A stretch of 64,000 nucleotides of DNA, taken from positions 4,464,001 through 4,528,000 of the forward strand of contig CM061223.1 of assembly GCA_030844895.1 (NCBI GenBank). The letters are read 5' to 3'. This stretch comes from Ambrosia x helenae. Taxonomy: Eukaryota > Streptophyta > Magnoliopsida > Asterales > Asteraceae. Position numbers and translations under genes: made by a program. The notes beneath the pieces were generated by a model that made no database searches, was not told where the DNA came from, and saw nothing but the letters and a program-made list of their open reading frames with translations. Within the stretch, counting starts at the first letter, position 1, and every line of letters starts with the position of its first letter. Below are positions 31,539 to 43,576 of the stretch, in pieces.

Positions 31539-31857
31539 ACATTATACGCCTTGTGTTTTCAAATGTTACTATTTATTATAAAGGTATGTCTAAACTAGCT
31601 ACAGTGATTGGTCTATTTTATGATGTGATGTATGAATGAACTATATATGTTTTGCATGCAATGATCCATTCAGTCCATACAACATACAACGTTTGTATCT
31701 AAATCAATATAATTGAAATAGACGTAACTATCATCGCCATAAAATACTTTGTATATATTATATATGTATGTATGTAACATGTGGATATTTGTTACATGAG
31801 TCTATTCAATATAAAGGCAATAATCATGTCTCCATCCCAATTTAATATTTTGTCTAA

Positions 31858-32257
31858 GAGGGTGTTTGGGATTGAGTTTGGAAATGCAAAAGTGTTTTTG
31901 GTCAGAAGTGTTTATTGGCTTATGACTTTTTGAAAATGAGTTTTAAAAAAAATATTTGGATTAGTTTTTGGGATGAGAAATGTCAAAAAGTCAATAGATT
32001 GTTTTTTTATGTGTTTCGCTTAACTTATTGTGAATATTGGTTGTATGGGTGGTAGATTTGTAATTTTTTTTTTCCAAAAGTAAAAAAGCCAAAAGCAAAG
32101 ATTTCTAACTTCTCAAAAACGGCTTTTCGGCACTTAAAAGCCAAAAGTCAAAACAAAAAGTGCTTTTGGGTTACACAAACAACTTATTGACTTATTTGCT
32201 TCTTGGAAAAACCAATAAGTCAATAAGTTGTTTTGAAACTCAATCCCATACACCCTC
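31858..32257. mobile_element. Tourist-like MITE, 400 bp
   Basis: TAA lies on both sides (31855-31857 and 32258-32260). The 22-base terminal inverted repeats begin GAGGGTGT(T/A)TGGGATTG and match at 21 positions. Arms contain further inverted motifs (AAAAAGTCAATA...). No coding capacity. Confidence 0.87.
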
Positions 32258-32343
32258 TAAAACATATGGCACGTAAACTTGGGGAGGAGATGCATAACAC
32301 ATGGGTATGGATCATAAGTCGAATGACAAACAATTATTTGTAA

Positions 32344-32570
32344 GACCACCTATAGTGGAAGAAGGCCTCCACTTCAAATGGGGTTATGTGATTGGCTCAG
32401 TAAAAAGAAGCAAGAAAACGTCATTTTTCACCGTTAAAGTTTCTACGTCAAAACACAATTTTGAAGCAAAACGCCCCTGAGGGCGGTGTAACGGTGTTGG
32501 GACATTGGGGGGGGGGGGGGGGGGTTTCCAGCCGTTCCATGCCCAAAACCTTTCTCCACTACATCCAGTC
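32344..32570. mobile_element. Tourist-like MITE with an 18-G run
   Basis: TAA lies at 32341-32343 and 32571-32573. Ends GACCACCTATAGTGGA and (reverse complement) GACTGGATGTAGTGGA are similar. Interior ACGCCCCTGAGGGCGG and a run of 18 G (32507-32524) parallel the element at 11389-11671, so the two look like members of one family. Confidence 0.72.
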
Positions 32571-32639
32571 TAAAGAAAATTAAATTAAGATTAAAAATTA
32601 AGATTTGTTGTTTATCGAACCATTTTATTATTATATACA

Positions 32640-33514
32640 ATTAATAATAAAAGGTAACAAATAGTTATGTTTTCATATTTTCTATTTTTGCCACATTTTT
32701 TTTTTTGCTTTTTTATTAACTTTTTTTTCTCATTTTGACAACCAAAATGTTTTAATATTTTCTATTTTGGCCACATTTTTTTTTTGCTTTTTTTATTAAC
32801 TTTTTTTTTCCTATTTTGACCACCAAATTTTTTTTAAGTTTTTTTTCCTCATTTTGGCCACACAATGTTTTTTTACTTTTTGTTTAAGTTTTTTTCCCGT
32901 TTTGGCCACCAACTTTGTTATTAAGTTTTTTTTCTTATTTTGGCCCCCGACATAATGCGTTTTTTTTACCCGATTTCACACGGGTTTGGTTTTTGTTCCT
33001 TTATTATCTATATATTTAACGACCACGAAATGAATAGCTGCTTCACTCTAACGTACGCAGCCGGCTACCGACCACATCTACCGTGCGCCATCTCCACTGC
33101 CACTTTTGTATTTTCTCCGCGTAGCCACTGCCACTTTTGTATTTTCTCATTGTCCACGGGTAGTCTCAATGACTTTGTCGGTTACCAAAATCCGCATTAA
33201 CACGTCATGTGAAAAACGCGCAACGCGCGTATCACCGACCACATCTACTGTGCGCCATCTCCACCATGTGCCGCGTACCGCGGGAGATTCCTGGTAAAAT
33301 GATGCTATTATTAGGGATGCTTACTATAGAAATTTCACGAGCATACGCTATAATTTAGGTGGAAAGTTTATGTATGATAAACTAATATCACGAACACAAT
33401 GAAAATTGATTTTGGTTTGATTTGGAATTTGAAATGTCGCAACGCTATGTCATCACTTAATTATTTTTAGATCATATTGATGCCGCCGCAACGCGCGGCT
33501 TGATAAAAACCTAG
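32640..33514 (+). mobile_element. Probable Helitron with T-rich tandem repeats; left end uncertain
   Basis: The right end is typical: hairpin GCCGC-CGCAACGC-GCGGC (33482-33499), then ...CTAG (33511-33514) followed by T. A second hairpin-like GCGCAACGCGCG near 33220 hints at a nested or earlier terminus. From 32680 to 32945 there are about four to five degenerate tandem units with ATTTTGGCCACC and long T-runs. The 5' TC terminus could not be fixed, so the left limit is approximate. Confidence 0.55.
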
Positions 33515-35196
33515 TTATTATTATTATCAATTTGAGCACATATTATTTTAGTTTTTAAAAATATCCGAATATCTATGAAGTTTAACCTACATAGTTTTTG
33601 CATAGGACAGAAAATACAAACGTGATATACATGTTGTAGAGAGATGTTATTTTAAATTTAGAAATAGAATATTCTCTCAAAATTAGAAATAGAATAATGT
33701 TTCTTGCAAATATTATTTGTGTTAATTAGTTCGTTTAGGAAAATCCAATGGATCGATCGTGCATCAATCAACACACATGTAAGCTTTTTCATAACTTAAT
33801 TAACCGTAGCTAGCCAATACGTACTAAGAGGTTGATCCCCTAGCTACACGAGAAACTAACTGTAGCTAGCTAACATTAAAGATATACTTCGATGAACACG
33901 AACAACTATACCTAGACAAAGCATTTATTTTGTGATCGACAACGCATTTATTTTGTGTGTGTGGGGGTCGCTTCTTTATTATATTAATAAAATGTATAAA
34001 ATGGTGTCTTTCTCGATCCAGCTGGTTTGAGGTGAGAGGGTTTACCTCTTCAGAGGGTTCTCGCCCGGGGTTGGTCACATGTTCGATTCTCGTCCATTGA
34101 AAAATCATACCCATTAAGGTTGAAAGGGCCCGACGTGTGGGAGGACTCGAACTTGTGACCCGAATCTTGTTAGGACTAAGTTTTCACCATTGAACTACGC
34201 CTTTAAAAAAACACAATGGATATTTACTACTGTCAATTTAATTGGCACGTGTTTTTTCTGGTGTGTGTCTCTCTAGCTATATATATAATGTCACTGTTAA
34301 TTAATTGTCAGGAAAATTATCAAAATAGATTTTTTTTAACGGCCAAATTTTTTTCTAACCAATTGGATTTGAACACTTCACCACCTTTTTTTGGAACGGC
34401 TACTTTCCTCACCCTTTTTTCATCCCCTTTAAATACACATTTTTTTTACTTTTTATGAGGCTTGAACTCCCAACCTTTTATTTAGAACTCCAACGCCTTT
34501 ACCACCATACTACAAGGGGTAGGGCAATCCCTCACCACTTAGAAACAATGTTTTCAGGCCTGACCGGATCGGCGAGTCGGACTGAGAACCGGTGGCTGGA
34601 CTGGTCCGGGTCCTGGGTTGAACCGGTTGGTTTTTTCTGAGTGTTTTGTTGCTTCGTTTGACCGATCGGACCGGTGACCCCGGGGGGTCGCGTTTGACGT
34701 AGAGTCCGGTTTTGGAAACATTATTGCCAAAATGATCAAAAGCTTTTCAAAATCGACACTACTTTTTAGCATATTCAAACTATTTAACCAATCAGAACTT
34801 GCCAAGCTAGCTCCTTCGGATGAGACTTGCTAGTACTTAACCAATGGCTAGGGGCTTTTGTTAGTGTTTAGCCGGCGGCTAAGGCATTTTTTAGTGTTCA
34901 GCCGGTGACTATGGTTTTTTTTTTTTTTTTTTTTAATATTTGGTCGATTTTTTTTTTCTTATTTAGCCAACAACTAACCTTACTATTTTGAAAAAAACTC
35001 TTTCAAATTATTATTTTGGAAATTCTTTACTAAAGTTGAAACTTTTGGATTTTTTTTAATTAATTATTTATATTTATAGTCAACAAAAATACGCCATGAG
35101 TGGTAATAACACCAATCCATTGGCCAAGTCCCTCCATCTATATTATAATATTTTTAATTAGCCAATATCAATTTGTATGTATTCACATATGTACAA
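33515..35196. other. Repeat-rich spacer before the RING-H2 gene
   Basis: 34010-34205 contains tRNA-like boxes on both strands (ATGTTCGATTCTCG; minus CAAGTTCGAGTCC), probably SINE remnants. 34545-34727 is GC-rich with ACCGG motifs and imperfect inverted ends (AATGTTTTCAGG and AATGTTTCCAAA on the other strand), probably a hAT-like MITE. 34800-34990 has short GCCGGCGGCTAAGGC-like repeats. No gene supported. Confidence 0.4.
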
Positions 35197-35204
35197 TATA
35201 TAAA
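35197..35204 (+). promoter_or_regulatory. TATA box of the RING-H2 gene
   Basis: TATATAAA lies 44-51 bases before the chosen ATG at 35248. It argues that the upstream in-frame start at 35173 precedes transcription and is not used. Confidence 0.65.
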
Positions 35205-35247
35205 GAGCAACAACACACCACTTCCACTCAACATCACTTGTAACAAA

Positions 35248-35673
35248 ATGTTCCCAAAATTAGGCATGTCAACTTACATCATACAAATGGTTACTAATTT
35301 GAGTTGGGCATGGGAATTCATTACTCATCTATCTTTCTTTCAACAACGTGTACAACTTCAGGTGGCCGAAAACCAGCTTAATGTCGCACACTTGCACAAA
35401 AACACAAGCTCCATGGAGGTTGTGGATTGTGCCGTGTGCTTGTCCAACATAGAAGAAGATGACGAGATTCGAGTGTTGAGATGTGATCATCTTTTCCATA
35501 AAGCTTGCTTGGATCGTTGTGTAGAGTATAAGCACACGACATGCCCTTTGTGTCGGGATTTTCTAGCCGGACCACGGATGGTTTGTGAACTTGGTCGTGA
35601 ATTACTCGTTTTTAGCTTTTGTTCGAATAATAGTTCAAGGGATGATGATTATGACCGATGGTGGATACGGTAA
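35248..35673 (+). CDS. RING-H2 finger E3 ubiquitin ligase, 141 aa, RHA2/XERICO-like
   Basis: A single-exon gene. Residues 1-40 are partly hydrophobic (YIIQMVTNLSWAWEFITHLS), possibly a membrane or targeting segment. A canonical RING-H2 spans residues 61-102: C61-x2-C64-x14-C79-x1-H81-x2-H84-x2-C87-x11-C99-x2-C102, with HLFHKACL and TCPLCRD. The spacing and HLFHK-CL-TCPLC pattern resemble plant RHA2/XERICO proteins, which link E2 enzymes to substrates and often act in hormone signalling; that specific role is not shown here. Residue 91, usually Trp in this family (E2 contact), is Cys (TGT for TGG). The ATG at 35248 was preferred over an in-frame start at 35173 because a TATA box sits between them. 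Confidence 0.88.
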   Translation: MFPKLGMSTYIIQMVTNLSWAWEFITHLSFFQQRVQLQVAENQLNVAHLHKNTSSMEVVDCAVCLSNIEEDDEIRVLRCDHLFHKACLDRCVEYKHTTCPLCRDFLAGPRMVCELGRELLVFSFCSNNSSRDDDYDRWWIR

Positions 35674-36096
35674 ATAAGTAAATTAATCATGTATATATAT
35701 ATTATGTATGGATATGTTGATCAAGTGACATGTTTCTCATATTTAAGGAGAATAGATATTTGGAGGTCATTATTAAAATTAACGGGTTTAATTATTTTAT
35801 CTTTTAGAAAATAAATTCTTTTATTTACTGTTTCTTATATTTAGGGAAAATAGATGGTCTAGTTTCGTTGGATGTGTGTACATATTTACCATACAAATTT
35901 AAGGTTTTCATAGAAGGAGAGACCTACCACTAATCTAACAAGTAGAAATCGTTGTCCATCGAATATACAAAGGGACCACCGATGATGATCTCAGCAATGG
36001 TTTTCGTCACAAGTTTACCATGACAATGTTAGTGACTAGCAATCGCAGTGGGTGGGTCCGGAATGGGTTTAGGTATCCAAACGAAATACATGATTA
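35674..36096. other. 3' flank of the RING-H2 gene
   Basis: AT-rich, likely 3'UTR then spacer. Nothing else recognised. Confidence 0.45.
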
Positions 36097-37106
36097 CATT
36101 ACTAGAGAAAACACATTTACTGGCACGTGTTGCGCGTTATAAAAGGGCACACATGACAAGCCAAAGCGTGTCCTTGAATGGCATGTCGTAAAATTTACAT
36201 GACACGTAATTGTGTGTCAGCTTTTGTGACGCAAATTTATGACGCACTTTGATGACATTCGATTTTTACAAGCATTTTTGATACACATTTATAACGCGTA
36301 TTTACGACGTTCATTTATGCATGTCATGCTTTTAATTGTTTAAAAAAATATTTTTTTTTAGAATTACTAATTTACCTAATTCATAATAAATGAAAACAAT
36401 AAATTCATTCCATAATAAAATACATAAATACCAAATAATTCATTTTATAATCATAAGTAAAATATACTATAAATATTCAAAAGTTAACAAAAAAATTAGT
36501 TTTTTTCATGATATATAATTTGACATCTAAAATATTGGTCACCTAAAAATAAAGTGAGGTAGCGGTAGAGTCGTTAGGAAAAGACTTGGTGTTCTTTGTG
36601 ACCCAAGGTTCAATTCCCACCCTCCCCATTAATTTTTCCAGCCTCCAGGTAAAGGGCGTATATGGGTGGTTGACACGTTGTTCCTTCCCGTTCAAAAAAA
36701 ATGAAAATAAAGGTTGCCCCAAAACTCGACCATTCTTCGCAAATTCCATCAATATCCAAACCATTCTTTGCTGGAGGCCATGACCGCTCTCTTCGCTCTC
36801 TCATAGTTCTCTGATCTCTCTCTTTTTCCATCAATATTTATACTGAGAGAGGAAAATGGGACACATATATGGGTGTTTAAGAGGTAGAAGTAATGACACA
36901 AAAATATGAGTCATGTTTTTTAATAACACTAAAATAATCCCACACAAAAATGTGTGTTATATATTTACCATATTTTAGAAAGCATGATATTTTCTTTATG
37001 ACATACGCTTTTGAATGGTATTTTCTCCATGCCATATGCTTTTGAATGTTATAAAATGACTTGTGTTATTGTTCACGTATGAAGAAAGGTAGGTTTTTTA
37101 GCAGTG
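36097..37106. mobile_element. CACTA-like non-autonomous element, degenerate
   Basis: The left end CATTACTAGAGAAAACAC and right end (reverse complement) CACTGCTAAAAAACC resemble CACTA termini. Flanks TTA (36094-36096) and TAA (37107-37109) agree at two of three bases. The interior has repeated TGACGC/GTGTGTCA motifs and a SINE at 36555-36703. No transposase frame. Confidence 0.5.
36555..36703 (+). mobile_element. Short tRNA-headed SINE, 149 bp
   Basis: The direct repeat AAAATAAAG lies at 36546-36554 and 36704-36712. The A-box-like GAGGTAGCGGTAGAGTCG is followed by B-box AGGTTCAATTCCC (about 36606-36618). The 3' end CGTTGTTCCTTCCCGTTC plus A-run resembles the tails of the longer SINEs here. 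Confidence 0.8.
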
Positions 37107-37109
37107 TAA

Positions 37110-37703
37110 GGGGCTGTTTGTTTGCGTCTGAACGAGCCCAGTCAGACATCAAGGTCTGACCGAATCAGAGAAGGGATAAACCGGCGTGTTTGGCTGCGAC
37201 GTCTGACCGGAGCCTGATGTCTGACCACTCCTCTTTCCGGGTCAGACCTGGGAACGAGTCTGACTGATCTCGTGCGTGCGTACGTGTGCTGCTGCTGCTC
37301 GTCCCGTCGTCAAAACGATCTTGCGTGGCTGCTATCCATTTCCAAAACGATCGTGGGTGTGTTGTCAAGTTGTGTATTGTGTGGGTATAGGAAAAAGAAA
37401 GGAAAAAAGAAACAAGAGTTGTAGGTGGGTTGGTGTTTGTGTGGTGTGGGTGAGTCAAAGGAAGGATAAAAAGAAAAGATATTATTGATGTGTGTTGGTT
37501 GTGTATGCTCTCATGTGTGTGTGTGTGTGTGTGACCGATTTGTGTGTGTGTGAGAGAGAGTTTTTTTTTTGTTGTTGATAAAAATGATATTCAGATGTCC
37601 AACCAAACACCACTTAATCATTCAGAACCATTCAGAACCTCTTAACCATTCAGACCTCTTACTGAGTCAGCACATACCCATTCAGACGTTGCCAAACAGC
37701 CCC
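37110..37703. mobile_element. Tourist-like (PIF/Harbinger) MITE, 594 bp
   Basis: TAA lies at 37107-37109 and 37704-37706. Ends GGGGCTGTTTG and CAAACAGCCCC form a perfect 11-base inverted repeat (the right arm has AAACAGCCCC preceded by C). CAGAC/GTCTG motifs recur throughout, and the right part repeats CATTCAGAACC. The left edge abuts the CACTA-like element. It contains a TG/AG microsatellite (37516-37560). Confidence 0.85.
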
Positions 37704-37706
37704 TAA

Positions 37707-39890
37707 GCTTGTCCCATACCTGACCCAAAACTCGTCGGTATCTATGAGTAATTGCCCACCAAGTATTGCGTATACCCGTGGTTTTCATGTACGCCCATGA
37801 GTTTATTAAAAACACCCGTTGGATAATACCTAACCCAATACCCGCCAGGTATTTATTGGGATCAATTACAATTGTGATGTTATCAAAACATCACAAATGA
37901 AGTGTATGCGAATCTTGAAGACCAATATTGATGGACGGGGTCGAACATGGTGTTTATATGCTTAATTATGTGTTTTTAATGTCGTTTAGATGATTATATG
38001 TTTTGAATGTGATAACTACGCAATGATGTGTGATTGTAGATTAAACAGCATATTGTGATGAATTTGGACGCTTAGAAGTGGTGAGATTGAGCTCGGGTAA
38101 TGAATCAAAGATATGGAAGTGTTCGGGGCATTTTTGTGGTGAAACAAGGTTGATGGTAGTTGTGGATGGAAAGGAATGAAGTTTGGGAAGTTGCTTGGTG
38201 TGAAGATGCAAGATGTGAGTTGGGTTGCAATTTATGGACATTGTGTGAATTGAAGAGAGGACTTTCTTTCTGCACCTGATGGCCGTAAGGCTCGAGGATT
38301 TATCCGTAAGTTACTACAAGGACTAAGCAAAGAAAAGGATATCAATTAGCATCAATTGTGTTCAGCATCTGATGGCCGTAAGGGGTGGATGTCCAGCCAT
38401 AGCCTACTGCGGAGCAGAAGCAAGTAACCTGAAAAATTCAGCAAACAACAGCCGTAACCCCTCCTGACCAGCCGTAACCTACGACGGTTATGAGAAAAAA
38501 ATGAAAAGTTGTTGTCCAAGATATTTAAGCTAAAAAACCTTCAACCCTAAAGGATATGCAGCCTCCGTGGACAAAAATTAGAGAGCTTTTGGAGTATTTT
38601 GGAGCTACAATCATCATTGTTTATCATCATTCATCCATACTTTCGATTCTAATCAACATGTTCGGTATTATTATTCATATTTTTGAGTTGTTTCTTGTTA
38701 CTATGAGTGGCTAAACATCTTGTAATCACCTTCGGGTGTATGGTTTAATTGTGAAACTTGAATCTTGTTTACTTTGGTTTATGGATTGTTTTTCATTTAG
38801 TTGAAGAATATTTGTGGTTTTCATCATTTAAACGAGTCACTTTTTTTCAATTGTTTATCTCTTTATCATTTACATTCGGTTTTTCTTGCATCGTGAGTAA
38901 TTTGATAATTGGGAGGATAAGTGATACTTTTATTATTAAATAAAACTTGCGTTCGGTTATCACTTGATTTGAACCGTCCAACAAAACTATTTCTATCTAG
39001 TATCCAATCATTGAAACAAAAGTAGGTGGATCATTAACCGGAAACCTGGAGGGGATTACCTATTTAATATAATTGTTACAAGTTCTTAAATTTGTTTTCT
39101 TAAAATTCCAAAACAAACAACAAAGCAAGTAGACGTTAATTTTATTAGTTAAGTAACAAAACTACTCTTTCCACCAATTCCTTGTGAAGACGACTCACTT
39201 ACACTTTACTACTTATTTTCATTATTTTTTGACCGACCAAATGACATTGATCAAATATGTAGTTTGTACAAATCATCAAAACCAATTCTAAGAATTTTGA
39301 AAGGAGTAAAGGATATATCTTCAAAAAAAATTAGGGATATCAAGGGTTCTAAATGACGATTTAGTGTCACTAAAGGAAAAGAAAAAAAAAGACTGTAATA
39401 TAAGGATGTATTATATATATAGCTTTACTGAATGCTCATGGTAGGCCACTACCTCCAGGACAACACTGTCGTCGGTGACACGGGTAATGGTCTCGTGAAG
39501 CAATTATCACAGGTCTTAGTTAACGGACAGTGTATGCGATTTTGTGTGTGTGGTGGGGGAGAGGGTGTTGTTTTTTTATGGGTTTGGTAGTTCAGCCCTC
39601 AGGGTAGTGTTGCCTCCAAATTTATATGTCAGTGAAGTAAATCAATGAAATAATATTGTAGTGCAATATTGATGGAAAATCAGGGTAGTTAAGTAGAGTC
39701 GGGGTACAAGACTACCCACCCTAACAATGTTTAAATGCATACACGCACACTCATAGATGCATGTAGCCACAACACTAGGGGCTTAGTCATACCGACAACC
39801 AAATTTGACTTATTAATTATCAAATAAGATGATTTAAGTTATGATATATATTAACCGGTAAAACGTATTAGCTTAGTAGCTGTAGAAAAA
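37707..39890. other. Gene-free region, probably LTR-retrotransposon debris
   Basis: No gene supported. 38270-38480 repeats GATGGCCGTAAGG/AGCCGTAACC. 38705-38760 (GAGTGGCTAAACATCTTGTAATC) and 39175-39215 (CCTTGTGAAGACGACTCACTTACACTTTACTACT, shown here only as a position) resemble the end of plant Ty3/gypsy leader/LTR regions. No paired LTR or PBS was found, so this is a weak assignment. 39330-39890 is AT-rich spacer. Confidence 0.35.
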
Positions 39891-40478
39891 GTAGAATCTA
39901 ACTATCCAAACAACCAAACAAAAAATAGAAATAACAACAACACGAGAACAAGAAGAATAGCGACAAAACGGTGACCAAAGATCTTATTTAACCCAAACCA
40001 AAAAAGTGCCCCCCAAACCCTAGACTCAGCAAATCACTGAGCCTAATAAACGATACAAAGTATCATGAAGATCTGCTGATCATTATCAGCAGATCACAAC
40101 AAATACACAGACAAATGAAGGGAACAAACCCTAATACAAGAACAAAGAGACGAGAGAGAATAACCAGACGAACAATAACAATAATAATAAAACAATAATA
40201 ATATCAAGCTTATATAGTCAGCTCCAGAACATTCCAGCCAGATACCCTTTGGACGATCACGATTAACTTGATCCAACGGCTATAAGATCACCTCGAACAA
40301 ACCTGCCAGCTAAGACAACAACTTGACCCAGGCCAATAACAATTGACCCGAACCAATCACCAGTGATACGTACATATAATAAGCCCACTAAATGAGCCCA
40401 ATACCATCAGATATTTGAGCCCAAACTAACAAGCCCAAAAGTTTCAAAGTGTCCAAATTAACATCTTTATTTTCAACA
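39891..40478 (-). repeat. Copia 3' LTR
   Basis: On the minus strand it runs TGTTGAAAATAAAG ... TTTTTCTACA. A TATA box (CTATATAAGC on the minus strand, about 40211-40220) marks the promoter position. Left flank on the + strand is GTAGC. Confidence 0.9.
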
Positions 40479-40485
40479 TTCCCCT

Positions 40486-41658
40486 TTAATTTGACCACTT
40501 GAAACATGTCAATAAGCCAAGTTTGCTACATAGGTACTCATGCTGAGTACTATACAACCCCTTGGTCAAGATATCAGCAGTTTGCTGATCAGAATAAATT
40601 TTAATTGTTTGAACAAAGCCTGAACTGACTTTTTCTCTTAAGAAATGCAAGTCAATTTCAAAGTGCTTTGTCCGGTCATGAAATACTGGGTTCTCGGCTA
40701 TTGAAATAGCAGATTTGCTATCACAATATAAATGTACAGGTAACTGAATATTAACACCCAACTCACTTAACAAGTTAGAGACCCAAACCAGTTCACAGGT
40801 GGTAGTACACATAGCTCTGTACTCAGCTTCAGCTGAAGAACGAGCCACTGTGTTCTGTTTTTTGCTTTTCCATGACACAAGATTGTCACCAAGGAAAACA
40901 CAATAACCTGTGACTGATTTCCTAGTAGTGAGACACTTGGCCCAATCAGCATCAGAATATGTTGATAGAGTCAAGTTGTTACTTTTCTTAAACAATATAC
41001 CTTTACCTGGAGACTGTTTTAAATATCTAAGCAGTCTCAGGGCAATATGCTGAACACTCTCAGTTGGTTTATGCATAAACTGACTGAGAAACTGTACAGC
41101 ATATCCTATATCAGGTCTGGTAAGAGACAAGTAAATCAGTTTACCTATGAGTCTTTGAAATCCAGTGACATCACTTAAATATTTAACATCCTTACCATTC
41201 TTAACAGAAAGTATGTAATTCTGTTCAATAGGGATACTCACAGGTTTACACCCAAGATATCCAAAATCACTTAATAAATCCAAACAATACTTTCTTTGAT
41301 TTAAACAGATTCCAGACTCAGAATATAAAACTTCAATCCCTAGAAAGTATTTTAACTTTCCTAAGTCTTTTATTTGAAAACTATCTTTTAACATGACCTT
41401 GATATTATTAATCTCTTTTTCACTACTTCCAGTGATGACAATGTCATCAACATATACAAGTAACACAATAAACACATCACTGTTAGACTTAACAAACATG
41501 GAGTAATCACATTTACTCTGAACAAAACCAATGTTTCTTAAAACATCAACAAGCTTTTCATTCCACTTTCGTGGAGCTTGTTTTAGACCATAAAGAGATT
41601 TCACAAGTTTACACACTTTTGAACTTCCCTCTGTTGAATAACCTTCAGGAAGTTGCAT
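40486..41658 (-). pseudogene. Copia reverse transcriptase (C-terminal part) and RNase H
   Basis: A 390-residue frame. It includes YGLKQAPRKW, the catalytic YVDDIVITG, FLGIEV, GKLIYLSLTRPDIGYAV and the RNase H part with SDADWAKC, SWKSKKQ, RSSAEAEYRAM and ADILTKGL. All core motifs of a copia RT/RNase H are present. Its N-terminal part lies in a different frame (41601-42242); the shift is near 41655-41668, where GAGGATTTTACATG is one base short of the usual frame. Confidence 0.9.
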
Positions 41659-42242
41659 GTAAAATCCTCAGTTATGGACCCATACAAAAAAGCATTGTTG
41701 ATGTCTAGTTGAAACAAAGTCCAGTTATTCTGAACTGCAAGACTAATAACACAACGTACAGTAACCATTTTGACCACAGGAGAAAAGGTTTCTCCAAAGT
41801 CTAGACCCTCTCTTTGATTGTAACCCTTGGCTACTAATCTAGCCTTGTATCGATCAATTTCACCATTGGATCTATACTTTATTTTATAGATCCATTTGCA
41901 CCCAATTGCTTTTCTACCAGGAGGTAGATCAGTAACAATCCAGGTGTGGTTTCTATACAAGGATTCCATCTCACTGTTCATAGCTTCAACCCAGTTTGGG
42001 TCTTTTGAAGCTTGAAAGTAAGATGTGGGCTCAATAGACTTGTTAACACTAGACACAAAACTAAAATTATCAAGAGACAAATTAGAGTAATTGACATATT
42101 TCTCGACCCCATACTTGACCTTTCCCTCTACAATATAGTCAGAAAATTTTCTAGGCAAATTAGACACCCTAGTTGAATGTCTAACACTTCCCTCAGATGG
42201 GTCAAACTCTTCATTTACAAGCCCTCCATCATTGCCAGCCAC
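41601..42242 (-). pseudogene. Copia reverse transcriptase, N-terminal part
   Basis: Contains EAMNSEMESL, WKYIYKIK-like WIYKIKYRSNGEIDRYKARL, VAKGYNQREGLDFGETFSPV and LDINNAFLYG, typical of the start of copia RT. After FLYGSITED it leaves frame and ends about 27 residues later. The region before it (42243-42451) is the variable linker after integrase. Confidence 0.88.
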
Positions 42243-42451
42243 CTCAGGAGTACTGCTGCAACCTGGACTGCCAGGCTGCAGTCCACCATGGTGGTCTACC
42301 CCCCAGCAGCCCTGGGAACAGTCCCTAGTTGCTGACTAGGTGGGCTGGTATTAGTATAATTGGTTCCCCTTCCATCATTGGGATGGTTGTTAGCCATACT
42401 AGAAGACTGTGGAGTATTTGCTTCAATATTATCAAAAAAAATTAAGAGTTG

Positions 42452-43576
42452 TTAACCCATTATTATCATTATTAGAAAACTCAGTTTGAAGGACCTTTTG
42501 TTTAAAAGGATAGACATCCTCATAAAAGCTAACATCTCTAGAATACTCAACCTTTTTGTTTCAAGACACCATAACTTGTAACCTTTTTTATAATTGGAAT
42601 AACCAATCAAAACACACTTCTCAGCTCTACTTGTTAGTTTATCAGGATCATTTAAGATAGTATTGAAGCAAAGACACCCAAAGTTCCTAATATGACTAAG
42701 TTTAGGGGGGAACCCAAACATTACCTCATAAGGACTCCTACCAGACAGAACAGATGAGGGAACCCTGTTGATCAAGTATGTAGCAGTTAAAATACACTCA
42801 GACCAGAATCTAAGAGGCAATCCACTCTGAAACAAGAGTGCCCTGGCCATGTTAAGTAGATGCCTGTGTTTTCTTTCCACCACACCATTCTGTTGTGGTG
42901 TATAGACACAAGAGGTCTGGTGAATAATACCCTTAGATATACAAAAAGACTCCATTTGTTTGTTTATAAATTTAGTGCCATTGTCACTTCTAAATGTTTT
43001 AACCTTGGTTTTAAACTGTGTTAAAAGTAGTTCATAAAAAGCTACTATGTTTTCAAAAACCTCTCCTTTTCCTTTCATTAAATAACACCACACAGTTCTA
43101 GTAAAATCATCAACCACAATTAGAAAAAATTTGTATCCTTCTCTACTTGTTATTTTGTAGGGATCCCATACATCTAAGTGTACTAATTCTCCTATGGTTT
43201 TAGATTTATGTTCACTGATTGGAAAAGGAACCCTAACCTGTTTAGCTTTATGACAAATTTCACAAGGTGTAGACTCTGTTTTATGAATACCCAGATCATC
43301 TTTTAAGATAGCCAGGACTTGGTCAGAAGGATGCCCCAATCTACTATGCCACAAACTTCTACCACTAGAACTACTATAACAAACATTATGACTACTCACA
43401 TTATCACCAACAAAATATAGGCCATCACTTTGCCTACCAGTCACCAGGACTCTCTTGGACTTGGAATCCTGGACATAACAACTATTTTCATCAAACAATA
43501 CAGTTAACTGATTATCTTTTGCAAGTTTGTGCACTGACATCAAACTCACACAGTAATCAGGAACTAAAAAAAACAT
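42452..43576 (-). pseudogene. Copia GAG-pre-integrase and integrase core
   Basis: Starts in VPDYCVSLMSVHKLA, then LWHSRLGHPSDQ with CEICHKAKQ (HHCC zinc region), the DDE core (LDVW...DDF, RSDNGTKF, QQNGVVERKHRHLLNMARAL), YLINRVP and GCLCF. Near 42555, AAACAAAAAGG is one A short of the normal frame, so the last 25 residues are off-frame. The join to gag at 43560-43577 is broken by an extra T in a T8 run. Confidence 0.9.

Noticed and set aside
37516..37560. TG/AG microsatellite as a regulatory site
   Set aside because: Ordinary simple repeat inside a MITE; no evidence for function.
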